A stretch of DNA of 25,717 bases from the IMG/VR virus record IMGVR_UViG_3300036841_000024, positions 1 through 25,717 of that record. The stretch is one strand, 5' to 3'. Under the pieces are notes generated by a model. That model did no database searches. It was not told the origin of the DNA and saw only the letters and a program-made list of their open reading frames with translations. Source of the stretch: a virus. Positions 1 to 7,102 of this stretch are shown one piece after another (positions within the stretch are counted from its first letter, which is position 1; every line of letters starts with the position of its first letter). The translations under genes were made by a program, and so were the position numbers.

Positions 1-136
1 GGCTGACGTAGTAGAAGAACATGACCACCAGCAGCGTGTTCATGAGCACCATGGCCAGCACGAGAGGCTGCTGCTTCAACGCGTCGATGATGCCGCGCGC
101 GGTCTGTCCGGCTTCTTCGGAGATACTTGGACTCAT
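1..136 (-). CDS. Small membrane protein, holin candidate (3' end cut by window edge)
   Basis: The ATG at 136-134 overlaps the stop of the preceding 67-aa gene as ATGA, and the frame stays open to the window edge, giving at least 45 residues. The visible part has a polar N-terminus (residues 1-22, with SEEAGQTARG) and then a strongly hydrophobic stretch from about residue 25 (LVLAMVLMNTLLVVMFFYYV) that reads as one transmembrane helix. It is the next gene after the lysin and a small protein, where phages often keep lysis membrane proteins. I infer a possible holin or other lysis-related membrane protein; no diagnostic motif proves it. The C-terminus is outside the window, so total length and number of helices are unknown. 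Confidence 0.6.
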   Translation of the reverse strand, partial: MSPSISEEAGQTARGIIDALKQQPLVLAMVLMNTLLVVMFFYYVS

Positions 137-336
137 GGCTGCTCCTTGGGTTGCTTGGGTTTGAGCAGCGTGGCCCGCTGCGCCGCACGATCGGCCATCA
201 GGTCGTAATCGGCCGCGATGCGCAGCATCTTCCCGCGCGAGACTTGGTCGCGCATGTTCTCGGCCACCGTGCGCGCCTCTTCGGCCCGATTGCGCCAGTG
301 CTCGGGGTCGTCGAAGATTTTCGGCGGCGTCGTCAT
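133..336 (-). CDS. Small hypothetical protein, 67 aa
   Basis: I chose the ATG at 336 because it overlaps the lysin stop as ATGA and because the frame upstream of it is Arg-rich shadow sequence. The protein is charged and soluble, with an N-terminal IFDDPEHWRNRAEEARTVAE segment and a helical middle (MLRIAADYDLMADRAAQRA). In my memory, short proteins with the pattern DDPEHWR.RAEEAR...MLRIA.DY are common in Bradyrhizobium and relatives, where they are annotated only as hypothetical. That resemblance is one reason to suspect such a host. It lies between the lysin and a membrane protein, so a lysis-related role is possible but unproven. No signal peptide or transmembrane segment is visible. Confidence 0.7.
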   Translation of the reverse strand: MTTPPKIFDDPEHWRNRAEEARTVAENMRDQVSRGKMLRIAADYDLMADRAAQRATLLKPKQPKEQP

Positions 337-1952
337 GCTTGCGGCTCGGCGGCGCCGATGAGCTTGACGATCGCGCTGCCGGGCGGCGACACCGTGATCG
401 TGATGGTGGCAACGCCAGGGGTCGGCGGCTCTGGCGCCGGAGCGCGCTCGACGAGCGCCTGCACCTCGCGCAGCATGGCGTCGGCATCGGCGCGCAGCTC
501 GGCCTCGTTGCGGTTGATCGGCCCCCAATGCTGGCGCAGATAGCGCATGCCGAGCGCGGTGACGAAGCAATGAAAGGCTGGCGCGTATTTGCTCAGGAAT
601 TGATATTTCGCGCCATCGCCGGAGCCATAGTTACCGAGGTCCGACGACTTCGGGTTCACGCCTTCGCAGAACACCTCGAGAAAGCCGTTCGGGTTGCCCC
701 AATAGGCCGACAGCAACGGCGGGATCAGGCTCGTGCACGAGCGGATATTCCATGAGGTCTGGAACAACCCGGCTTCCGCCGTATCGGCCGAGACGTTGCT
801 GGCGGATTGATCGCGCCCCTCGCAATAGCGCCCGCTCGACTCGCGCATGCCGAGCCCGAGGATCAGCGCGAACAGATGCCGCAGCGTATCGACACCGCTG
901 GTCGTGTTGCTCATGCCGAGCGACTGGAACTGCGAGCGATACCAGGACAACGCGTCGGTGTTGGGGTCGCCGCGATCCTTCTGCGCCATGGCGGCGACGC
1001 CCTCGTCGCCCTCCGCGAGCAACTGCACCGCGAGGCCGAAGCAACAGGCCACGCCCGCGGTGTAGCCCTTCGGCGCCTTGCCGCGGTCCTTCCAGCTGTA
1101 GCGCGCGATCGCGGACTCGTCGGCGAGGTCCATGATCGCGCTGATGGTGTCCTGGTCGAGGCCGTCGCTGCCGACGAGTTTGCGGGCATCGAGATCGTCG
1201 AGCGCCGCCCACGTTTGCGGGCCGACCACGCCGTCGACGCCGAGCCCGCAGGCGGCCTGATAGCCTTTGACCGCAGACTCGGTCACCGCGCCGAACTGCC
1301 CGTCGGCGGGGATGCCGAGGATGCGCTGCACCTCCGCGACGTCGGCCCCGCTGTCGCCCTGCGAGAGCGTGCGCCGCTCAGGCGGCACCGGAACGTTCGG
1401 CGGCAGGGCCGGAATGTCGGGGAGGTCCGCCTCATCGATGCCGGAGATGGCCGACGCGATCGCCGCGCAGATCGCATCGAATTTCAGGTCATAGATATCG
1501 GCATCGGCGCTCGAATCGACAAAGCACGTCTCGATCAGGATCGCCGGCTCGTCCGTGTTGTTGAGAAAATAGAGATCGGTGCGCTTCTTCGGCCCGCGAT
1601 CGATCAATCCCGACGCGCGGGCGATGCTGGTCGCGACCGTGTCGGCCAGCTCGCCCTGCGTCACGTACAGGCATTCGGTGCCCATCGGCTTGCTGGTGGT
1701 CTCGTAGGCGTTGAAATGCACTGACACGTCGAGGTCGCGGTTCTGCGCGTTGTGATAATCGACGATGCGCTCAAGGTTTTCCGACTGCGACTTGCTCACG
1801 TCGTCGTGGAACGTCTTCACGCTTACGTGCGACGCCGTCAGAATGTCAGCCACGCGGTTGACGACGCGGCGCGCCTCGTCGACCTCATCGAGATAGCCCG
1901 AGGCGCCACGCACATATTTGCAGTGGCCGGAGGAAATGACGATCGATGTCAT
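333..1952 (-). CDS. Endolysin: Amidase_3 + peptidoglycan-binding + lysozyme-like domain, 539 aa
   Basis: Predicted to cut cell-wall peptidoglycan at the end of infection. Residues 1-170 look like an N-acetylmuramoyl-L-alanine amidase of the Amidase_3 type: the expected zinc and catalytic residues can be assigned as H10 (SSGHC), E26 (DEVDEARR), H79 (VSVHFNA) and E141 (ILIETCF). Residues about 195-252 form a PG_binding_1 repeat (LSQGDSGADVAEVQ ... DGVVGPQTWAAL). Residues about 275-480 resemble a lysozyme or transglycosylase domain, with E371 in GMRESSGRY followed by TAEAGLFQTS. A Pro-rich linker and a short Val/Ile-rich tail end the protein. The ATG at 1952 is preferred over the upstream frame-open ATG at 2171 because the amidase domain starts there and AGGAA precedes it at good spacing; the extra 73 residues are unlike protein. 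It has no obvious signal peptide, so it probably depends on a holin. Two catalytic domains in one phage lysin is less usual than one. Confidence 0.88.
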   Translation of the reverse strand: MTSIVISSGHCKYVRGASGYLDEVDEARRVVNRVADILTASHVSVKTFHDDVSKSQSENLERIVDYHNAQNRDLDVSVHFNAYETTSKPMGTECLYVTQGELADTVATSIARASGLIDRGPKKRTDLYFLNNTDEPAILIETCFVDSSADADIYDLKFDAICAAIASAISGIDEADLPDIPALPPNVPVPPERRTLSQGDSGADVAEVQRILGIPADGQFGAVTESAVKGYQAACGLGVDGVVGPQTWAALDDLDARKLVGSDGLDQDTISAIMDLADESAIARYSWKDRGKAPKGYTAGVACCFGLAVQLLAEGDEGVAAMAQKDRGDPNTDALSWYRSQFQSLGMSNTTSGVDTLRHLFALILGLGMRESSGRYCEGRDQSASNVSADTAEAGLFQTSWNIRSCTSLIPPLLSAYWGNPNGFLEVFCEGVNPKSSDLGNYGSGDGAKYQFLSKYAPAFHCFVTALGMRYLRQHWGPINRNEAELRADADAMLREVQALVERAPAPEPPTPGVATITITVSPPGSAIVKLIGAAEPQA

Positions 1953-2089
1953 GGCTTTCCTTTCCGAAGCGCCCGGCGGGCCTTTCGCTGCTGCAAGCGC
2001 TTCAAGGTTTCGAGCGCACGCGGCCCTTTGAGGCGATCGTAGATATCGCGCGCGAACTTGCGCGCTTGCTGACAACCGCGACAGGTCAT
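1949..2089 (-). CDS. 46-aa basic peptide with N-terminal CxxC
   Basis: A short frame running from ATG at 2089 to a TGA at 1951-1949 that overlaps the lysin ATG by four bases (ATGA), the same coupling used throughout this operon. The peptide begins MTCRGCQQARKFARDIYDRL and ends with a strongly basic helix (KRLQQRKARRALRKGKP). Two cysteines in a CxxC arrangement could be half of a metal site or a dimer-forming disulfide; with only two cysteines a full zinc finger would need dimerisation. Codons end mostly in G or C, as in the neighbours. No clear Shine-Dalgarno precedes it, so translation may depend on coupling. Function unknown. A chance frame remains possible. Confidence 0.5.
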   Translation of the reverse strand: MTCRGCQQARKFARDIYDRLKGPRALETLKRLQQRKARRALRKGKP

Positions 2090-2118
2090 TGATGGGGCTG
2101 CAGAAACAGCAAGACGGT

Positions 2119-2241
2119 CTAGAGCAGAAACCAGACGACGACGGCAGCGCCGATGCCGCTCTCAACCGCAACGGCGAGAGCGAATACCGAAACCAGGATC
2201 ATCGCGATCGACCCCAGCAACATTCCGGTTTCGTCTTGCAT
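2119..2241 (-). CDS. 40-aa hydrophobic membrane peptide
   Basis: A short frame from ATG at 2241 to TAG at 2121-2119. It is almost entirely hydrophobic after residue 6: a likely transmembrane helix from about residue 7 to 25 (MLLGSIAMILVSVFALAVA), then a short ESGIG turn and a second apolar stretch (AAVVVWFLL). It overlaps the last 80 bases of the glycosyltransferase gene in a different frame. In that overlap this frame keeps the GC-ending codon habit better than the glycosyltransferase tail does. Its place directly before the lysin fits a small lysis-associated membrane peptide, but that is inference. The upstream ribosome site is weak (GGGACGACGG region). Confidence 0.42.
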   Translation of the reverse strand: MQDETGMLLGSIAMILVSVFALAVAVESGIGAAVVVWFLL

Positions 2242-3286
2242 ACCAGCCGTCGTCCCACAGCGTCATGAGCAGGCGGAAATACTCGTCGTAGCGCGGCCCG
2301 ATCGCTTCGAGCGAATAGTGTGCCATGGTGTGCTCACGGATGCGCATCGGATCGAGATGCTTCACCAGCTCCGCGGCGTCGAGAAATTGCTGAAACGTGC
2401 GGCAGCGAAAGCCGGTCTTGCCCTGCACGACGGTTTCGGTGAAGGCGCCCCAATCGCTGGTGATCACCGGCGTGCCGCACGCCATCGCCTCGACCGCGAC
2501 GTTGCCGAACGGCTCGATGTAGATCGTCGGCACGAACACCGCAGTGGCGTGCGCCATCAGCCGGCCGCGGTCGTGCGGCCCGACCACGCCGACATATTCG
2601 CCGTAGCGCGGCGGGGTGCCCTGGCCGGCGATCTTGAGCCGCTTGCCCAAAGTCTCGCACACTTCAATTGCGATGCTGAAGCCCTTGCGCTCGACCAACC
2701 GGCCGATGAACAGGTAATAGTCTTCCTTGCGCCCGGCGAACGGAAAGCGCTCGCGTTCCAGATAGCCGGGGATCACGGTATCGAACCATTGCCCGTCGGC
2801 GCCGTAGGCCGTGTATTGCTGGCCGTAGACCATGTGCATCCAGGCATAGGACTCGAACACGCGATATTTTGAGAACGTGCCGGCGTAGCCGATGCCGAAC
2901 TCGACCGCCATATGCTCGGGAAATGCTTCCGCGATCGACTGATGCGCGACGCCCGCAATCAGGCAGATGAAGTCGCGCGGCCTGATCCGCTGCTTGATCG
3001 CGATCACGGCCATGGCATTGAACTTGCGCCAGTGCGGCAGCCGCGTGTCGAATGATGCCTCACAATAATGCGCGGCGCCGACCGCCTGCGCGCGGTCGCT
3101 TTCCGAGATGCAACTCACGTGCTCGTCGCAAGGCGCCTCGTTGTCATCGCCCGAATAGAGAAAGACCGTGTGGCCAAGGTCCTTCATCATGCGGCAGAAC
3201 TTGCGCACCTTCTCGGTGTAGGCGCAGGCCCCAAAGGCCAGCGTCGTTTGCGTATGCGGAAGGGAGACGACGTGAAAGCGCATCAT
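2162..3286 (-). CDS. GT4-type (GT-B fold) glycosyltransferase, 374 aa
   Basis: Predicted to transfer a sugar from a nucleotide-sugar donor. Residues 1-150 form the acceptor half, opening with MRFHVVSLPHTQTT, a start I recognise from phage-encoded glycosyltransferases. The C-terminal half has FIGRLVERKGF (residues 193-203) and the GT4 donor-site E-x7-E motif as EPFGNVAVE (E258, E266), followed by MACGTPVITSDWGAFTE. The start is one of two adjacent ATGs at 3286 and 3283, overlapping the methyltransferase stop; the 88 upstream open codons are shadow sequence. The last 25 residues (from about WYARRNRN) are Arg-rich and overlap a membrane-peptide frame. Next to collagen-like fibres and a methyltransferase, its acceptor could be the phage fibre or a host surface glycan; neither is shown. 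Confidence 0.85.
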   Translation of the reverse strand: MMRFHVVSLPHTQTTLAFGACAYTEKVRKFCRMMKDLGHTVFLYSGDDNEAPCDEHVSCISESDRAQAVGAAHYCEASFDTRLPHWRKFNAMAVIAIKQRIRPRDFICLIAGVAHQSIAEAFPEHMAVEFGIGYAGTFSKYRVFESYAWMHMVYGQQYTAYGADGQWFDTVIPGYLERERFPFAGRKEDYYLFIGRLVERKGFSIAIEVCETLGKRLKIAGQGTPPRYGEYVGVVGPHDRGRLMAHATAVFVPTIYIEPFGNVAVEAMACGTPVITSDWGAFTETVVQGKTGFRCRTFQQFLDAAELVKHLDPMRIREHTMAHYSLEAIGPRYDEYFRLLMTLWDDGWYARRNRNVAGVDRDDPGFGIRSRRCG

Positions 3287-3873
3287 CGCAGCAACACCAG
3301 TCCCGAGCGGGCCCAATGGGTACCGGGCGAGCGGCGGCGCGTATCCTCGCTGATCGCTTGATCGAAGCGGAAGCCGCGCGCAACCATGCGCTCGATCCAA
3401 TACTCTGCCGGCTGGCAGTTGACGTGGTGATAGCCGCCCTGGCCGGGGAACGCGTGCGTCATCAGCACCGCCTTGCCCGCGAGATCGAACACCCGGAGGA
3501 AGCGCTCCATGTATCGCTCTTCGACATGCTCGACGAACTCGCACGACCACACCACATCGACGCCGAAATCGACGATGCCGTCGAGCACGTCCTGCGTGAA
3601 ATCATGGATCACGAAGCGCGTCGGCTCGACGATGCCGGCGTCGCGCGCTGCGACCATTCCCTCGATGCCGGTCGCAGTCACGCCGCGGTCGAGGAAATAC
3701 TTGAGCGCGTGGCCTTCGCCGCAGCCAAGGTCGATCAGCGTCCGCGGCGCGAACACCTTGATGATCCAGTCCCACACCTCCGGGCACCACGTCCACGGGT
3801 CACCGTGCGGATAGTCCGGCGTGCTCCTGATGTAGCCGCCGAGATGACGATCGGTGACGAATTGCGGAGTCAC
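3283..3873 (-). CDS. Class I SAM-dependent methyltransferase, 196 aa
   Basis: Predicted to move a methyl group from S-adenosylmethionine to an unknown acceptor. The SAM-binding motif I is clear at residues 46-54 (LIDLGCGEG), followed by a second-strand acidic residue in ATGIEG and a motif-like VVWSCEFVEHV segment near residues 107-117. Length and layout fit small Methyltransf_11/23-type enzymes. It has no DNA methyltransferase catalytic motif (no NPPY/DPPY or PC). The start is GTG at 3873, overlapping the previous stop as GTGA. It overlaps the glycosyltransferase start, so the two are probably translated together and may act on the same molecule, for example O-methylation of a transferred sugar. 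That coupling is inference from gene order. Confidence 0.82.
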   Translation of the reverse strand: MTPQFVTDRHLGGYIRSTPDYPHGDPWTWCPEVWDWIIKVFAPRTLIDLGCGEGHALKYFLDRGVTATGIEGMVAARDAGIVEPTRFVIHDFTQDVLDGIVDFGVDVVWSCEFVEHVEERYMERFLRVFDLAGKAVLMTHAFPGQGGYHHVNCQPAEYWIERMVARGFRFDQAISEDTRRRSPGTHWARSGLVLLR

Positions 3874-4322
3874 AGCAGAACGTCCGGAACGATTGCTTTC
3901 AGCTCTTCTGGGGTCATCGCGGCATCGATGCGCGGGTCTTGCGGCGCGTCACGCAACGCTTGCTTATAATCGCGGACCGCCTCTTTCGTCGCCGTGTCGC
4001 CGGCCTCATCTGCCTTCGCATAATCGACATCGGCCTCCGCAAACAGCGGCGCGCGCGCCCTGCGCAGAGCGTTGCGGTGGATTTCGCGCGCCTTCGTCAT
4101 GTCAACCGCGATCTGCGCACCTGCTTTGCCCGCGACGTGCGACCATGCATCGCGAAAGTATCGATCTTGTGGAATTGTCGCAGGATCGATCGGAGCATGA
4201 GAAGCGACCTTGGCTTGCTCTGCCGACGGCCATTTCGCGATCTCTTCCTCGGCCGTGACGCCGTCGAGAGCGATGATGATCGCGACGCTGCCGTCTTTTC
4301 GATTGACCACGAAGTGCTGCAT
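3870..4322 (-). CDS. Putative tail-fibre assembly chaperone-like protein, 150 aa
   Basis: Starts at ATG 4322, overlapping the stop of the large collagen-like fibre as TGATG; the nine earlier open codons lie inside that fibre gene and are left out. Residues 1-45 look like a small beta-rich domain (FVVNRKDGSVAIIIALDG). The C-terminal part is helical and charged, with RRARAPLFAEADVDYAKADEAGD, then KQALRDAPQDPRIDAAMTPEELKAI. This C-terminal pattern (R.RAPLLA.LDVDYMRA.E.GD ... KQ.LRD) is one I associate with small proteins encoded just after phage tail fibres. Its position after two fibres suggests it helps fold or attach them. The family link is from memory and the function is inferred. Confidence 0.55.
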   Translation of the reverse strand: MQHFVVNRKDGSVAIIIALDGVTAEEEIAKWPSAEQAKVASHAPIDPATIPQDRYFRDAWSHVAGKAGAQIAVDMTKAREIHRNALRRARAPLFAEADVDYAKADEAGDTATKEAVRDYKQALRDAPQDPRIDAAMTPEELKAIVPDVLL

Positions 4323-7102
4323 CAGGGCAAATCTCCGTAGAAGACGCATGCATAGCCCAACGGATCGGTAAATACGCTGTTTTCAATGTGGCGGATGGCG
4401 CACGAGCCGGTCGTGGGAGAGCTGTAGTCGGTGTCGTTGCTCGTGATCACCGCGGACGGCGCGGAAACGGCAGCTATGGCATAGTTGGCCGATGAAAAGC
4501 TCGTGCTGAAATTGATAGTGATGATGCCGACGCCGGTGTCGCTGACGCTGGAAACATTCCAATTCGCCGCCAGCGTTGGCGTGCCGCCGCTGACCGTGAC
4601 GAATGCCCATGCCTTGGCAGCGGCCGGATTGAATTTCTGCCGCAACGGCGTGACGAAAACAGATGTCGAGGTGGCGGCTTCCTGATCGGCCTGTGTGGCA
4701 ACAGCACTCGGACCCGTTGGTCCAGTTGGTCCGGTCGCCCCGGTGGCGCCGGCGGCGCCGGCAGCACCTGTACCGCCTGTGCCACCAGTCGTGCCAGTCG
4801 GACCGGTCGGACCAGTGGGGCCGGTCGCGCCAACATTGCCGACATCGCTTTCAATGATGTAGACGGCGAGATTGTTGGTGAGCGTTCCACCGGAGCCGAT
4901 CGAGCTGATTGGGACCGTGTCCCAGGTGCCGTTATCGGTTCTCGCGCCGGTGACATAGAATTCCCAATAGTTGGCCGGCGTGACCGGATCATAGATGCGA
5001 ACCCTCGCCTTGTTCGGCGATGTGCTCGTACCCCACGCTGCGATCACCGCAGCGAGCGCTTGGCTTGTCGCGCTCGTCTCGGAAATGTAGAGCGATGTGG
5101 CCGAGGCAAGCGTCGCGTTATTGCACTTGACGTTGCCCGAACCCGGATCGCTGTTCGTGGTCGCCGTCAGCCAATTGTACGAATAGTCGGCCGATCTCCC
5201 GGTCGCGCCGGTCGCTCCGGTCACGCCGCTTGGTCCGGTCACCCCCGTCGTGCCTGCGCCAGTCGGCCCGGTTGGCCCGGTCGGACCAGTTGCGCCGACA
5301 CCTCCCGCAGCTCCAGTTCCGCCGGTTGGTCCCGTCGGCCCCGTCGGACCAGTCGCGCCGGCGGGGCCTTGTGCCCCTGATGCGCCGCTTGGTCCGGTCG
5401 TGCCGGTCGGCCCAGATATGCCCGCACGGACGATTCCCAAAAGGGTCGGCTGGCCGCCATTGAGCGCATTTCCGGCCGACAGAAAGGTGACCGGCAGCTC
5501 GATGTAGCCGGTTTTGAAAACCGGATCGCCGCTCAAGTCATAGCGCGCATAAGCGGTCGCATCGTTCTTGTCTTGCACAACGGCGCGATCGCCCGCGTGA
5601 AATAGCGTGAAGTAATTCGAGACATCGATTCCGGTGCTGGTGAGCTTATCGATCCAAATCTTGGTCGCTGCCGATGCGCTCGCATCGTCGAACCTGATCT
5701 GATTGGAGCCCGGCGGCTCGGTCGTGGCGGCCGAAAAAGAGTATTCGAACAAGCTGGTCGAACCGCCCGCCGGCCCCGTCGAACCAGTCGGTCCGGGTGG
5801 TCCGGTAGTGCCAGTGACACCGATACCGGTTGGCCCGGTCGCGCCCACGGCGCCCTGTGGGCCGGTCGGCCCGGTCGGACCGGTGGCGCCCGTAACGCCG
5901 GCACCGGTGGGGCCGGTCGCTCCTACCGCGCCGGCCGGTCCTGACGGTCCCGTGGGTCCAGTTGGTCCCGTGGCACCCGTGACGCCGGCGCCAGTTGGAC
6001 CCGTCGCGCCTGTCGCGCCCGCGGAGCCCCCGGAGCCTTGTGGGCCTGTCGGCCCCGTGGCTCCAGTTACACCAGCGAAACCGATTCCGCCGCTCGGGCC
6101 TGCTGGTCCTGTCGGCCCCGTGGGTCCGGTGGCGCCCATCACTCCCGTTACGCCGGTCGGTCCGCTCGGTCCGACCGGACCAGTTGCGCCGGTCGCTCCC
6201 GCATCGCCCTTGTCGCCGGTGTCGGTTTCGGCAACCACGACGGCGAGGTTGTTGGTGAGCGTGCCGCCGCTGGCGATGTGAGTGATGGGAATCGTGTCCC
6301 AGGTGCCGTTATCGACGATGGCACCGGTGACGTAGAATTCCCAATAGGTCGAAGGCGCGGCCGGATTGACGATCTTGACGCGCGCGCGCTTGGCCGACGT
6401 CGGATCATCCCACGTCGTGATCAGCGGACCGAGCGGGACCGAGCCGCCCGCGGTCTCGGAGATGTAGAGCTGCGTCGCGGACGCCAGGACGACATTGTTG
6501 CACTTGACGTTGCCAACACCCGGATCGGCAGCAGTCGTCGCGGTGAGCCAATTATAGTTATAGCCGTTCGAAACGCCGGCCGGCCCGGTGGCGCCGCTCG
6601 GGCCAGTCGGGCCTTGAACGCCGTTCGCACCTGTTGCCCCCGTCATGCCGGTGGCACCGGCGAGACCTCCCGGACCCATCGGACCAGTTGGGCCGGTCGG
6701 TCCGGTGGGGCCGATCGGGCCGCCCGCCGGCCCGGTGGCACCGGTTGCGCCAGCGACACCGTCGTGGCCCGGTTGACCCGCGACGTTGATCTGCCAGTCC
6801 GAGAACGTGCCGCTGCCCGATTTCCAATCGAGCGCGAGGACGAGGTTGCGGTCGGCGTCGTAGGACTGGACGACGCCTTCCATCCATTGGTTGCTGCCGC
6901 CCTTGACGCTCGCGCGCAACCGCGTGCCGGGGGCAAATTCCAGCGCGTATTCGTTGATGACGAAGGTCGCCGTGCCCAAATCGGCGAGCGTCGCCGTCGA
7001 TTGGCTGGTGCCGGCGAGCACCGGCCCGCGCGGAGCGTACGGCGCGGCGACGGCGATGGCGGTCGGCGCGAGCTGCGAGGGGTCCAACGATTTCTTGACC
7101 AT
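4322..7102 (-). CDS. Large collagen-like tail fibre protein, 926 aa
   Basis: Probable trimeric receptor-binding fibre. The start is taken as ATG 7102 ([10 protein letters not shown]), coupled as TGATG to the previous stop. Its N-terminus resembles that of the smaller collagen-like fibre ([11 protein letters not shown] against [11 protein letters not shown]), which suggests a shared attachment point. A small domain follows ([14 protein letters not shown] ... [14 protein letters not shown]), then four blocks of Gly-X-Y triplets dominated by GPT, GAT and GPS. Three globular domains separate them: two copies of a YNWLTATT... NGTWDT domain and a shorter relative ([18 protein letters not shown]). 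The C-terminal 120 residues ([11 protein letters not shown] ... [20 protein letters not shown]) match a type of fibre tip domain I know from other phages. There is no signal peptide. Receptor unknown. Confidence 0.88.
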   Translation of the reverse strand: MVKKSLDPSQLAPTAIAVAAPYAPRGPVLAGTSQSTATLADLGTATFVINEYALEFAPGTRLRASVKGGSNQWMEGVVQSYDADRNLVLALDWKSGSGTFSDWQINVAGQPGHDGVAGATGATGPAGGPIGPTGPTGPTGPMGPGGLAGATGMTGATGANGVQGPTGPSGATGPAGVSNGYNYNWLTATTAADPGVGNVKCNNVVLASATQLYISETAGGSVPLGPLITTWDDPTSAKRARVKIVNPAAPSTYWEFYVTGAIVDNGTWDTIPITHIASGGTLTNNLAVVVAETDTGDKGDAGATGATGPVGPSGPTGVTGVMGATGPTGPTGPAGPSGGIGFAGVTGATGPTGPQGSGGSAGATGATGPTGAGVTGATGPTGPTGPSGPAGAVGATGPTGAGVTGATGPTGPTGPQGAVGATGPTGIGVTGTTGPPGPTGSTGPAGGSTSLFEYSFSAATTEPPGSNQIRFDDASASAATKIWIDKLTSTGIDVSNYFTLFHAGDRAVVQDKNDATAYARYDLSGDPVFKTGYIELPVTFLSAGNALNGGQPTLLGIVRAGISGPTGTTGPSGASGAQGPAGATGPTGPTGPTGGTGAAGGVGATGPTGPTGPTGAGTTGVTGPSGVTGATGATGRSADYSYNWLTATTNSDPGSGNVKCNNATLASATSLYISETSATSQALAAVIAAWGTSTSPNKARVRIYDPVTPANYWEFYVTGARTDNGTWDTVPISSIGSGGTLTNNLAVYIIESDVGNVGATGPTGPTGPTGTTGGTGGTGAAGAAGATGATGPTGPTGPSAVATQADQEAATSTSVFVTPLRQKFNPAAAKAWAFVTVSGGTPTLAANWNVSSVSDTGVGIITINFSTSFSSANYAIAAVSAPSAVITSNDTDYSSPTTGSCAIRHIENSVFTDPLGYACVFYGDLP
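4690..6785 (-). repeat. Collagen-like Gly-X-Y triplet arrays in the large fibre (four blocks)
   Basis: Four blocks of GGN-CCN-ACN-like nine-base units lie within this span, at roughly 6570-6785, 5775-6210, 5190-5415 and 4690-4835, separated by globular domains. On the plus strand they read as GPVGPVAP repeats, which produces long false frames. Thr is very frequent at the Y position. Such arrays form triple helices in bacterial and phage collagen-like proteins; the units are degenerate at wobble positions, which limits slippage. Confidence 0.9.
4846..5188 (-). repeat. Duplicated fibre domain, copy 2 (copy 1 at about 6222-6566)
   Basis: About 114 codons encoding a domain that starts [20 protein letters not shown] and ends [18 protein letters not shown]. 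It matches the segment at about 6222-6566 ([20 protein letters not shown] ... [18 protein letters not shown]). DNA identity is high locally: both copies contain tcccaggtgccgttatcg. This indicates internal duplication of a fibre segment. Confidence 0.85.

Noticed and set aside
1953-2171. N-terminal extension of the lysin from the ATG at 2171, possibly a signal peptide
   Set aside because: The extra residues are Ser/Arg/Cys-rich with no hydrophobic core. The ATG at 1952 has a ribosome site and begins the amidase fold exactly.
3283-3873. The methyltransferase as a DNA modification enzyme or part of a defence system
   Set aside because: It has motif I only, without the catalytic motif of adenine or cytosine DNA methyltransferases, and no restriction or target-recognition gene lies nearby.
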